Both the position numbers and the translations under genes were made by a program. The notes beneath the pieces are model-generated. The model saw nothing but the letters and a program-made list of their open reading frames with translations. It made no database searches and was not told where the DNA came from. A stretch of 5,723 nucleotides of DNA from Bacillota bacterium. Its GTDB lineage: Bacteria > Bacillota_E > Sulfobacillia > Sulfobacillales > Sulfobacillaceae. Positions 1 to 5,723 of this stretch are shown piece after piece. The stretch spans positions 1-5,723 of the forward strand of contig JAKADW010000153.1 of assembly GCA_021820165.1 (NCBI GenBank), given 5' to 3'. The stretch's first letter is position 1. Every line of letters starts with the position of its first letter.

Positions 1-1206
1 TGCCATGACCGCAGCCGATGTCCCTTGCAACACGGCGGCTACGGTCAAGGGGACCCAATAAGGGTGCGCATTGCCAATAGCCCGCGAGATTAGGGTGGCC
101 ACGGTTAAGGCTACGCCAATCCTCCACACCGAAGGTAGAATGATGGACTGGTGGTTTAATCCCTGGCGAATTTTACTCCAGACCCCCGGCAATTCCAGGA
201 GAGAGGTCTCTTCGACAGAATGGGGACGTTCTTCTAAGACGTCTCGCGTGCGGATCACGGTGCGATGAAATCGAGACCACACCGGACTGGATTCTTTGGA
301 CTCCTCAATCGGAGGCAGAGGCTTTGTCGTGGTAAAATGCTGGATACGATCGGCAAAAGTGTTGACGATCTGAGCCCAATGGGAATCTAGGGGCTCGGTA
401 ACCTCCGAAGATAAGGCCACACCAGCCCGGAACAATTCTTGCGCTTGATGCGATAGCTGCAACAGCCGATAACTTTGTGAACGCTTTTGAAATTGGTGGT
501 TGCCTTGGAGCACGCTGTCTTCGGCCGCCTCGAGCGCCAATGCCGCCGCGTGCTGCGTGGCTACGTTCTGGGGTGTGCCAATATTCTTAAGGTAGTGAGC
601 AATGGAACGATAAGCAGACGCCAAGGCCAACGTTTCCGGTCGATGCGGATGGATCGGCCACCCCACCATGCCGACTAGCCAAGCGATCGCTCCCCCTAGT
701 AACACAAAGGTGACACGGAGCGAAGTGGCTTTCGGATCTACGGGAAGGGCTGCCGCAATACAGGCAATTAACACAAACATGAATCCGCCCGGTGGAGGCA
801 GTTTAAACACACCGGCTAAGAATGTGGAAATAGCGCCAACCAGGCCTAGGGCAACGGCCAAGAGCCACCACGATCCGGATGTCAGCGAACCAGCCGCGAA
901 GGCCAAGGCCAGTCCAATGGCTACACCGAGGAGGCGCCGGGCTCTCTGGGGATAGGGGATGGGGGTGACATAAATCGAGGTAAAGGCTCCCATGAACGCC
1001 CATACGCCCCATACCAGGTGCCCCCAAATGAGTCCCAGGGTCATGACGATACCGGTGGCCACGGCGGCGCCAATCGCCTTGCGCCAGGGCAGTTGGGTAG
1101 AGATTTTAATGTGGAATGCGGCCTTAAACCCCGGGGTTCGTGGGGGATGGGGTATGGGGGGGGGATCTTTACGCGGGGTTAGATGCGAGCGGGATTCACG
1201 TTTCAC
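1..1206 (-). CDS. FUSC-family inner-membrane protein (aromatic acid exporter-like), 3' end beyond the left edge
   Basis: This frame is open from the start to the left edge, giving 402 visible residues with no stop. I chose GTG at 1206-1204: an AGGAGG at 1218-1213 lies 6 nt upstream, while the in-frame ATG at 1212 abuts that AGGAGG with no spacer. The N-terminus is a Pro-rich cytoplasmic stretch (about residues 11-25). A block of about six hydrophobic segments follows (about residues 44-180) and contains the PPPGG turn (137-141) typical of FUSC proteins. A soluble, partly helical region covers about 185-350. A second membrane block begins near 360 with HPYWVPLT (381-388), the usual start of the second FUSC domain. 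Family members such as AaeB and YccS are often 650-720 residues, so perhaps 250-300 residues are missing. Known relatives export aromatic carboxylic acids. It follows the [2Fe-2S] gene by 60 nt and is probably co-transcribed, so export of a substrate or product of the hydroxylase is a fair inference. Confident on family, unsure of substrate. Confidence 0.85.
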   Translation of the reverse strand, partial: MKRESRSHLTPRKDPPPIPHPPRTPGFKAAFHIKISTQLPWRKAIGAAVATGIVMTLGLIWGHLVWGVWAFMGAFTSIYVTPIPYPQRARRLLGVAIGLALAFAAGSLTSGSWWLLAVALGLVGAISTFLAGVFKLPPPGGFMFVLIACIAAALPVDPKATSLRVTFVLLGGAIAWLVGMVGWPIHPHRPETLALASAYRSIAHYLKNIGTPQNVATQHAAALALEAAEDSVLQGNHQFQKRSQSYRLLQLSHQAQELFRAGVALSSEVTEPLDSHWAQIVNTFADRIQHFTTTKPLPPIEESKESSPVWSRFHRTVIRTRDVLEERPHSVEETSLLELPGVWSKIRQGLNHQSIILPSVWRIGVALTVATLISRAIGNAHPYWVPLTVAAVLQGTSAAVMA

Positions 1207-1212
1207 GTCCAT

Positions 1213-1218
1213 CCTCCT
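1213..1218 (-). promoter_or_regulatory. Ribosome binding site deciding the FUSC start
   Basis: The minus strand reads AGGAGG here. It directly abuts the in-frame ATG at 1212-1210 and lies 6 nt before the GTG at 1206-1204. Normal Shine-Dalgarno spacing is about 5-9 nt, so the GTG is the better start. The choice shifts the protein by only two residues. Confidence 0.7.
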
Positions 1219-1266
1219 GAGCTACGAAGTAATTACAGTATGGATCCGGTGCCACCGTTTTATCCT

Positions 1267-1746
1267 CTAGTGGAGTTGAGAGCTTTCGGCTAGGGCATTG
1301 GCGACCGCGTCGCGGATTTCTTGGTATCCGGTGCAGCGACAAATGTTGGATCGCAACCATTCGGTGATTCGACTCGAATCTGCATCCGGAAAGTTGACAC
1401 TAAGCGCCTTGGCATTCATCAAAAATCCCGAGGTACAATACCCGCACTGAAATGCCCACTCTGACAAGAATGCCTTTTGCAAGGGATCCTCGTGGAGCCC
1501 TTCGATGGTCGTGATAACTTGGTCCTGGGCTTCCGCCGTCAGCATCATGCAGGACTTAATGGGGTTGGCGCCGACCATCACGGTGCAGGCCCCACAGTCC
1601 CCATTTTCACAGCCCGGTTTAGCTCCGGTGAGCCCAAGCCCATTGCGCAGCGTATAAAGCAAGAGGGCTCCGGGTTCGATTACGACGGTACGGAATTCGC
1701 CGTTTACATTCAAAGTCATCTCGCTAGTTTGGGTTAGGGCGCGCAT
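1267..1746 (-). CDS. Molybdenum hydroxylase, [2Fe-2S] iron-sulfur subunit (CoxS/XdhC-type small subunit)
   Basis: This 159-residue protein is the electron-transfer subunit of a xanthine oxidase-family enzyme and carries electrons from the Mo centre to FAD. The N-terminal plant-type ferredoxin domain (about 10-85) has its cluster ligands at Cys46, Cys51, Cys54 and Cys66, in the motif GCENGDCGAC followed by KSC. The C-terminal helical domain (about 86-159) binds the Mo-proximal cluster through Cys101, Cys104, Cys136 and Cys138, in QCGYC and ICRCTGY. All eight ligands are present and the length is normal for the family. The ATG at 1746 is preceded by GGAGG at 1760-1756 with a 9-nt spacer. A later ATG at codon 10 lacks a comparable site, so the upstream start is preferred. 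The start lies inside the end of the FAD gene (23-nt overlap), indicating co-expression. The protein is cytoplasmic: no export signal is seen at its N-terminus. Confidence 0.96.
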   Translation of the reverse strand: MRALTQTSEMTLNVNGEFRTVVIEPGALLLYTLRNGLGLTGAKPGCENGDCGACTVMVGANPIKSCMMLTAEAQDQVITTIEGLHEDPLQKAFLSEWAFQCGYCTSGFLMNAKALSVNFPDADSSRITEWLRSNICRCTGYQEIRDAVANALAESSQLH

Positions 1747-2581
1747 CAGAAGATTCCTCCAATTGCTGGATGATGTCGGTTAGGGTGTTCTGTAACACGA
1801 ATTGCCGATAGGCCGCCGAGCCGTGAAGGTCATCGATGCCGGCGGCGGCCAATTGGGCCACGGCGATCCGTGCCCGTTCTCCGGCGGTTTGACTCGAGTT
1901 GCTAAAAATGGGATCCAGTGTCTTCAGACGCATCGGAGCCTTGCCGTATCCGGTCAGCGCCATTTTGGTGTGCGGACCCTCACGAATAGCGGCTACGGTC
2001 ACCAAGGGATAGTCAATCCAATCAAATCGGGTCATTTTCCAACTGGCGAAAAGGTGGTGTGTCTCATCTCGGTTTACCCACAACCGTAGCAGAAACTCAC
2101 CCGGTGCTAAACTCAGTTGACCCTCGAACACGGCCGTAAATGGGCGTTTTTCCACCCCGTTCGGGGAGGCAACTTCCACCCAACTGTCGGCCAATAAAAA
2201 GGGCAGGCAAGCTTCTCGATAAGGGAGCGTGCTGCCGAGATTGCCCCCTAGCGTAATTTTCGACCGACTGGTATGATCGGCAATCCGGTCAACCGTGGCG
2301 GTTAGGAGCGGCCAGCTGTCATCTTGAGCGATTTGGATTAAGGTAAGGCCGGCGCCGAATCCAATGGTGTCGTCATTGGCAATGATTTGGGTCATCTCGG
2401 GAATTCCCTTCAGGTCAATAAGGGATCCGGCGTCGACTTGGTTAAGCCGGGCTAGGGTCAGGATTTCGGTGCCGCCTCCGTAGTACAAGGGACGCATGCC
2501 GTCGGTTCGGAGCTGACGGTAGAGTAGGGTCGCCTCTTCTATGGTTTCAGGACAATAGTAAACCAGCGGGAACGGGATCAT
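1724..2581 (-). CDS. Molybdenum hydroxylase, FAD-binding subunit (CoxM-type medium subunit)
   Basis: This 285-residue protein is the FAD subunit of the hydroxylase. It accepts electrons from the [2Fe-2S] subunit and passes them to the final acceptor. The FAD-binding fold of the PCMH/CoxM type is shown by YYGGGTEIL (33-41), matching the usual AGGT-type pyrophosphate loop, and by TLGGNLG (110-116), matching the TIGGNL flavin loop. The C-terminal part (about 170-280) fits the CO dehydrogenase flavoprotein C-terminal domain. The length is typical for stand-alone medium subunits. No extra cysteine cluster of the 4-hydroxybenzoyl-CoA reductase type is visible between the two FAD loops. The ATG shares one base with the TGA of the large-subunit gene (TGATG), and an AAGGAGG sits 12 nt upstream, so translation is probably coupled to that gene. 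Its own 3' end overlaps the [2Fe-2S] gene by 23 nt. The FAD loops are ordinary, so they give no clue to whether NAD or a quinone is the acceptor. Confidence 0.94.
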   Translation of the reverse strand: MIPFPLVYYCPETIEEATLLYRQLRTDGMRPLYYGGGTEILTLARLNQVDAGSLIDLKGIPEMTQIIANDDTIGFGAGLTLIQIAQDDSWPLLTATVDRIADHTSRSKITLGGNLGSTLPYREACLPFLLADSWVEVASPNGVEKRPFTAVFEGQLSLAPGEFLLRLWVNRDETHHLFASWKMTRFDWIDYPLVTVAAIREGPHTKMALTGYGKAPMRLKTLDPIFSNSSQTAGERARIAVAQLAAAGIDDLHGSAAYRQFVLQNTLTDIIQQLEESSDARPNPN

Positions 2582-4911
2582 CAGAACTCATGGCCTCCTT
2601 GTGCATGCCAAATGGCTTCAGGTGTAAAGGGAGGACTTTCTAGTGCCACGCCGGCGGCAATGGAAAGCGCTTGAGCCAACGCAGCGGGCATGGCTAGGAC
2701 CCCGTGTTCACCAATCGGCCGAGCGCCGTACGGGGCGTCGATTTGGGGTGTCTCAATGAAATCTACGAGGTATTCTCGTGGTTCTTCACCGATTCGGATG
2801 GTCTTATAGGTCCGAAATTGGGGGTTGGCAAACGATCCGTCGGCCCGGTAGCGCACCGATTCCCGAGATGCGTAGCTGAGCCCTTGGTTCATACCACCCA
2901 TCACCACACCGCGTGCGCCTTTGGGGTTCATCACGTGCCCGGCGTCCATTACGGTGGCCGCCTTGAGAATCCGGTAATGACGGGTGCGCCGATTGAATTC
3001 GATTTCTACGCCTTGAGCCCCCACTGTCCAACCGGGCCCGGGGCGGCCTTCTCCGCTCTGCTCGTCTAGCAAGTTTAAGTGGCGGATGACAAAACTACCG
3101 CGGCCAATGCGTTGTCCGCCGATGGTGTCTCCTTCTTTGAACTTAAACCCATGGGCAATATCGGAAAATTTGACGAGAATCGAGGGATCATCACGTAAAT
3201 AGACGGTTTCATTGGCTACCACCAAGTCTCTTGGGGAACAGCGCAATGCGATAGCACCCAGATTTTTTAACTGCTGGATGAGATCCTCTGCCGCTTCGGA
3301 CACGGCCCGGCCCACCATGTAGGTCGATAAACTGGCCACCGTTTTCCAGTGCTCGGGATCGGTTTGGGTGTTGACGTCCACGTGGACATAGATTCGATCA
3401 ATGTTCATTTGGAGCCGTTCGGCCAAAATTTGGGCGGCCGTGGTCTTGGTGCCGGGACCAAACTCTACGGCGCCGGTGCTGAGATTCACGGTGCCGTCTT
3501 GATTCATGGTGACGATGGCCCCGGATACGGCATTGGGGGGACTCGATGAGGTTTTCCAAAAGACGGCAGCACCTTGCGTGCGAACCGTGTCGGGTCCGAC
3601 CGGGACGGCACGGGGACCTTGCCAGTGCAATAGTTCTTGCAAACGATCAATACAGGCCGGAAGGTTGCCGAGATTACTCTCGGTCAGTCGGGCTTGGGTG
3701 GGACTGGTGGCTCCGGGCCGTAATGCATTGCGACGCCGCAGGACCAGGGGATCCATATCCAGTTGTTCGGCTAATTTGTCGACCGCCCGTTCGATGGCAA
3801 AGGTCATCGGCATGTGGCCAAACCCACGAAAGGCGGTGGTGTAGGTATGGTTGGTGTACACCACGAGGACATCACAGGTAACGTTGGGAACATGGTAAGG
3901 ACCCGTGCACTGGGCCGCAATGGCGCGTGCCACGCGGGGAGCGGAGTCGGTATACGCCCCGATGTCCATCAAGAAGGTGATATCTGCCGCTACCAGTTCC
4001 CCACCGCGCGTGGCGCCGAGTCTTATGTGGGCGTCGAGCCCCATTCCGACCGGAGACATCGCCATGTCCTGTTCACGAGGGTTGACGACCTTTACGGCGC
4101 GCCCTCCAATGGCTTTTGACGCCAGGTAGGCCAAGACCTCGAGCTGGATCGCTGCCTTGCCGCCAAAAGCGCCGCCCACCAAAGGAGCCGTGACCACCAC
4201 CTGGCCTTGATTCAAGTGGAAATATTGGGCCAACGTTTTTTGTACTTCAAACGGTGCCTGACTACTCGAATGTACCAAGACGCGCCCATCGGGCAAAATT
4301 TCGAGGACCGTAGATCGGGTTTCCATGGCGGCATGATCGATTTGCGGGAGATGGCAGTCGACGACTACAACCTCCCCGGCCTGGGCCCAGCCGTGATTCA
4401 TATCGCCTTTGCGGACCCGCGCGCGATCGGCAATGTTGGTACCCGCCTCTGGGTACACGGGATTTTGCGCGATGATATAATGCGACAAATTCGGGTGAAT
4501 TAAGGGCGCATGGGGTAGTAGTGCCTCCTGGGCACCATTTACGATGGGGAGCGGGGTGTATACGACGCGAATGGCCGCGGCAGCCTGCCGGGCGGCCCGT
4601 TCATTGGAAGCCACAACCAGCGCCACCGGTTCCCCCCAATAGCGCACGATATCGCGGGCAATTGGAGGCCGATCCGCTAAGACCTCACCACACAACAACG
4701 TGGTATCTCCGCCCGTGATAATGGCTTGGACACCCGGAATCTTACGAGCCTCTTCGGTATCAATCAGGTCAATGCGGGCATGTGCGTGTTCCCCCAGTTT
4801 GATCGCCGCGTAGGAGATCCCCGGTAGTGCGATATCATCATTGTACTTGGCGCGTCCGGTCACTTTATCTTGTGCTTCTTTGCGGGGGGTGCTTGAGCCC
4901 ACTACCAGCAT
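2581..4911 (-). CDS. Molybdenum hydroxylase, molybdopterin-binding large subunit (xanthine/aldehyde oxidase family)
   Basis: This 776-residue catalytic subunit hydroxylates a substrate carbon using water at a Mo-pterin centre. It opens with the usual PRKEAQDKVTG (9-19) of the a/b hammerhead domain, followed by the two Mo-cofactor domains (about 140-385 and 405-690). Visible motifs are Gln218 (SSSQ, the apical-oxo Gln position), GGAFGGK (246-252), TAFRGFG (359-365, Arg362), VEFGPGTKTT (482-491), GGMNQGL (672-678) and IGEHG with the catalytic base Glu735. The AFRGFG loop is of xanthine oxidase type and has no Cys as in CoxL, so CO dehydrogenase is unlikely. The residue after GGAFGGK is Ala253; in xanthine oxidase it is a purine-binding Glu. 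The substrate is therefore unassigned. I chose ATG at 4911: AGGAGG at 4924-4919 lies 7 nt upstream, whereas an in-frame GTG at 4929 would overlap that site. There is no signal peptide. The gene is first of the LMS trio, 29 nt after a small unknown gene. Confidence 0.95.
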   Translation of the reverse strand: MLVVGSSTPRKEAQDKVTGRAKYNDDIALPGISYAAIKLGEHAHARIDLIDTEEARKIPGVQAIITGGDTTLLCGEVLADRPPIARDIVRYWGEPVALVVASNERAARQAAAAIRVVYTPLPIVNGAQEALLPHAPLIHPNLSHYIIAQNPVYPEAGTNIADRARVRKGDMNHGWAQAGEVVVVDCHLPQIDHAAMETRSTVLEILPDGRVLVHSSSQAPFEVQKTLAQYFHLNQGQVVVTAPLVGGAFGGKAAIQLEVLAYLASKAIGGRAVKVVNPREQDMAMSPVGMGLDAHIRLGATRGGELVAADITFLMDIGAYTDSAPRVARAIAAQCTGPYHVPNVTCDVLVVYTNHTYTTAFRGFGHMPMTFAIERAVDKLAEQLDMDPLVLRRRNALRPGATSPTQARLTESNLGNLPACIDRLQELLHWQGPRAVPVGPDTVRTQGAAVFWKTSSSPPNAVSGAIVTMNQDGTVNLSTGAVEFGPGTKTTAAQILAERLQMNIDRIYVHVDVNTQTDPEHWKTVASLSTYMVGRAVSEAAEDLIQQLKNLGAIALRCSPRDLVVANETVYLRDDPSILVKFSDIAHGFKFKEGDTIGGQRIGRGSFVIRHLNLLDEQSGEGRPGPGWTVGAQGVEIEFNRRTRHYRILKAATVMDAGHVMNPKGARGVVMGGMNQGLSYASRESVRYRADGSFANPQFRTYKTIRIGEEPREYLVDFIETPQIDAPYGARPIGEHGVLAMPAALAQALSIAAGVALESPPFTPEAIWHAQGGHEF

Positions 4912-4918
4912 GATGATG

Positions 4919-4924
4919 CCTCCT
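4919..4924 (-). promoter_or_regulatory. Ribosome binding site deciding the large-subunit start
   Basis: The minus strand reads AGGAGG here, 7 nt before the ATG at 4911-4909. A possible in-frame GTG at 4929-4927 lies upstream of and against this site and has no similar site of its own. The shorter 776-residue product, which begins MLVVGSS like other family members, is therefore preferred. Confidence 0.75.
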
Positions 4925-4940
4925 CTCACATGGACCTCTG

Positions 4941-5228
4941 TTATGGGTTCGAAGGCTTCGATGAGGATTTATCAGACTTCGATCCCGATGACAGTTTGTG
5001 CCCAATCAATTTTTTCATGGATTCGGTGGGCTCTGGTTCTTGGTGGGCTTGATAGGTTTGGTGAATGAGGGATGTAAGTTCTTTTTCCGTTAACGTCGAA
5101 ACATATCCCCAGGCACCGATGGAAAGTTCTTGCGATGATTCCTGGTTTTCTGAGTCGTCTTCACTAAGCACTGCCTTTACCACGAAATTCGGGAATGAAC
5201 CAGAGAATTTGAAGTCTTTCAGTACCAT
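4941..5228 (-). CDS. Small hypothetical protein with a Ser/Lys-rich tail
   Basis: I do not recognise this 95-residue protein. The first 22 residues (MVLKDFKFSGSFPNFVVKAV) look like beta strands. An acidic, Gln/Ser-rich stretch (about 23-36) follows, then IGAWGYVS, then a likely amphipathic helix (about 47-66, TEKELTSLIHQTYQAHQE). The last 17 or so residues are a low-complexity Ser/Lys/Pro tail. There is no signal peptide, membrane segment, Cys pair or metal motif. It is probably a real gene: GGGAGGTGA at 5242-5234 places a strong site 8 nt before the ATG at 5228, the frame is clean, and it fits between two genes on the same strand. An in-frame GTG at 5237 lies inside that site and is rejected. 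The DNA looks less GC-rich than the enzyme genes, which may mean a different origin or looser constraint. Its position 29 nt before the large-subunit gene suggests co-transcription, but its role is unknown. Confidence 0.65.
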   Translation of the reverse strand: MVLKDFKFSGSFPNFVVKAVLSEDDSENQESSQELSIGAWGYVSTLTEKELTSLIHQTYQAHQEPEPTESMKKLIGHKLSSGSKSDKSSSKPSNP

Positions 5229-5236
5229 ATGAGTCA

Positions 5237-5242
5237 CCTCCC
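5237..5242 (-). promoter_or_regulatory. Ribosome binding site of the small hypothetical gene
   Basis: The minus strand reads GGGAGG, extended to GGGAGGTGA, a near-perfect anti-16S match. It lies 8 nt before the ATG at 5228-5226. This supports translation of an otherwise unrecognised small frame and fixes its start over the overlapping GTG at 5237. Confidence 0.7.
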
Positions 5243-5295
5243 ATGCTGTCCTATAGAATGGACCGTTCGTGGGGAAACCATGCGTCCATCAATGT

Positions 5296-5723
5296 TTAGA
5301 ACCGATGGGTGTGGGTGAGTATTGCCGACGGTACCCCTCTTGCAGGAACGACCTGAAGCCCGATCCAAAGACCTCGGGCCTGATCGCCGGGCACTAAGCT
5401 GGCCAGCCGATAGGTACCGACTAGAGCGGTTACAAACCTAAAATACGCGTGATGAGGTGCGGCTAGGCCTCGATAAAGATGAGCCTTAGGGACTCCCACG
5501 GGATCCCCCGAACGTCCCACTAAGGCTAATGAGTGGCGATGAGTCGCATCATGATTACCGAAAAACACCAAGACGGTATTACCGACTGGAATCCGAAACA
5601 CGAGATGCCCATAATCGCTGTGGTCTAAACGCGGTCCGTGGGCCGAGGTGGAGGCAATAACCGTCAAGGACACGGAATGCTCGGCAGGATGGCTTACCAG
5701 CCAGTGAGAAGGGGGCGGGCCAG
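5296..5723 (-). CDS. Sulfocyanin-like cupredoxin domain protein lacking most copper ligands, 5' end beyond the right edge
   Basis: The frame stays open to the right edge, giving 141 visible residues. A GTG at 5673 is in frame but unlikely to be the start, because the conserved strand SVSLTVIAST spans it and sequence continues upstream. The pattern VSLTVIA, then YGHLVFRIPVGNTVLVFF, then HRHSLALVG, then GTYRLASLVPGDQARGLW follows the strand order of sulfocyanins, small blue copper proteins that carry electrons outside the membrane in some acidophiles. In sulfocyanins the last segment reads roughly YxxACGxxGHAxxGMW, with Cys, His and Met binding copper. Here these positions are Ser (5398-5400), Asp (5383-5385) and Leu (5368-5370); only the first His (5533-5535) remains. 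A type 1 copper site is therefore unlikely. A signal peptide or membrane anchor would lie off the window. The gene ends 67 nt before the small hypothetical gene and may share its transcript. The fold call is from remembered family patterns, not an alignment. Confidence 0.7.
   Translation of the reverse strand, partial: GPPPSHWLVSHPAEHSVSLTVIASTSAHGPRLDHSDYGHLVFRIPVGNTVLVFFGNHDATHRHSLALVGRSGDPVGVPKAHLYRGLAAPHHAYFRFVTALVGTYRLASLVPGDQARGLWIGLQVVPARGVPSAILTHTHRF

Noticed and set aside
803..1027. Minus-strand open frame overlapping the FUSC gene in another frame
   Set aside because: The FUSC frame is open across the whole region and carries the family's membrane segments and PPPG motif; this frame has no recognisable content.
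1229..1236. 8-bp palindrome GTAATTAC in the intergenic gap
   Set aside because: Short AT-centred palindromes occur by chance, and no second copy or known operator pattern was seen.
1247..1257. Inverted repeat CGGTG-C-CACCG between the FUSC and [2Fe-2S] genes, followed on the plus strand by TTTTA
   Set aside because: As a hairpin it allows only about a 4-bp stem with a 3-base loop, and no T run follows it in the direction of transcription. Not a credible terminator for these genes.
2704..3069. Plus-strand open frame of 121 codons, and similar plus-strand frames within 668-955, 1477-1737, 1802-2089 and 3349-4503
   Set aside because: All lie opposite strongly conserved enzyme or membrane-protein coding sequence, give low-complexity or family-less products, and are explained as antisense shadows of a moderately GC-rich gene.
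2581..4911. Large subunit as aerobic CO dehydrogenase CoxL
   Set aside because: The active-site loop reads YTTAFRGFG and lacks the Cys-containing AYxCSFR signature of true CO dehydrogenases. The fold and subunit set are shared, but the function is not supported.
5243..5295. Possible promoter before the small gene (TTTCCC and TATAGG about 16 nt apart on the minus strand)
   Set aside because: Only three and four of six bases match the consensus boxes. A promoter here cannot be excluded but is not supported by sequence.
5671..5673. GTG at 5673 as the start of the cupredoxin-like protein
   Set aside because: No good ribosome binding site precedes it, the frame is open to the window edge, and a conserved beta strand spans the codon, so the true start lies outside the window.

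Overview
All recognisable genes in this window lie on the minus strand, so they read from right to left and probably form one operon. In reading order they are: (1) the C-terminal part of a sulfocyanin-like cupredoxin, cut by the right edge; (2) a 95-residue protein of unknown function; (3-5) the three subunits of a molybdenum hydroxylase of the xanthine oxidase family, in the order molybdopterin subunit, FAD subunit, [2Fe-2S] subunit; (6) a FUSC-family membrane protein, cut by the left edge. Genes 3 to 5 are packed with a 1-nt and then a 23-nt overlap, which suggests translational coupling. The other gaps are short: 67 nt, 29 nt and 60 nt using the starts preferred here.

Organism: a bacterium. 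Every downstream gene has a strong Shine-Dalgarno sequence (AGGAGG, GGGAGGTGA or GGAGG), the base composition is moderately GC-rich, and GTG is probably used as a start at least once. This fits a Firmicutes-type genome. Sulfocyanins are best known from acidophiles (Sulfolobales, Ferroplasma, Sulfobacillus), so a Sulfobacillus-like acidophile is a plausible guess. It is an inference from one protein family, not a demonstrated assignment.

Function: the three enzyme subunits should form a heterotrimer (or a dimer of heterotrimers). Substrate would be hydroxylated at the Mo-pterin centre of the large subunit, and electrons would pass through two [2Fe-2S] clusters to FAD. The large subunit has the xanthine-oxidase-type AFRGFG loop, not the Cys-bearing loop of CO dehydrogenase, so it is probably a hydroxylase of an N-heterocycle, purine-like compound or aldehyde. 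One residue that binds purines in xanthine oxidase is replaced by Ala, so the substrate is not assigned. The FUSC protein could export an aromatic or heterocyclic acid related to that chemistry. No maturation factors (XdhC/CoxF-like, CoxD-like or MobA-like) and no regulator are visible.

Most unusual points: the cupredoxin fold appears to have lost three of its four copper ligands at once; the FUSC gene carries a nine-base C run near its start, where a slip of one base either way would close the frame; and the small unknown protein has a visibly lower GC content and a low-complexity Ser/Lys tail. The left 1.2 kb is coding throughout, and no RNA genes, mobile elements, CRISPR arrays or long repeats were seen.
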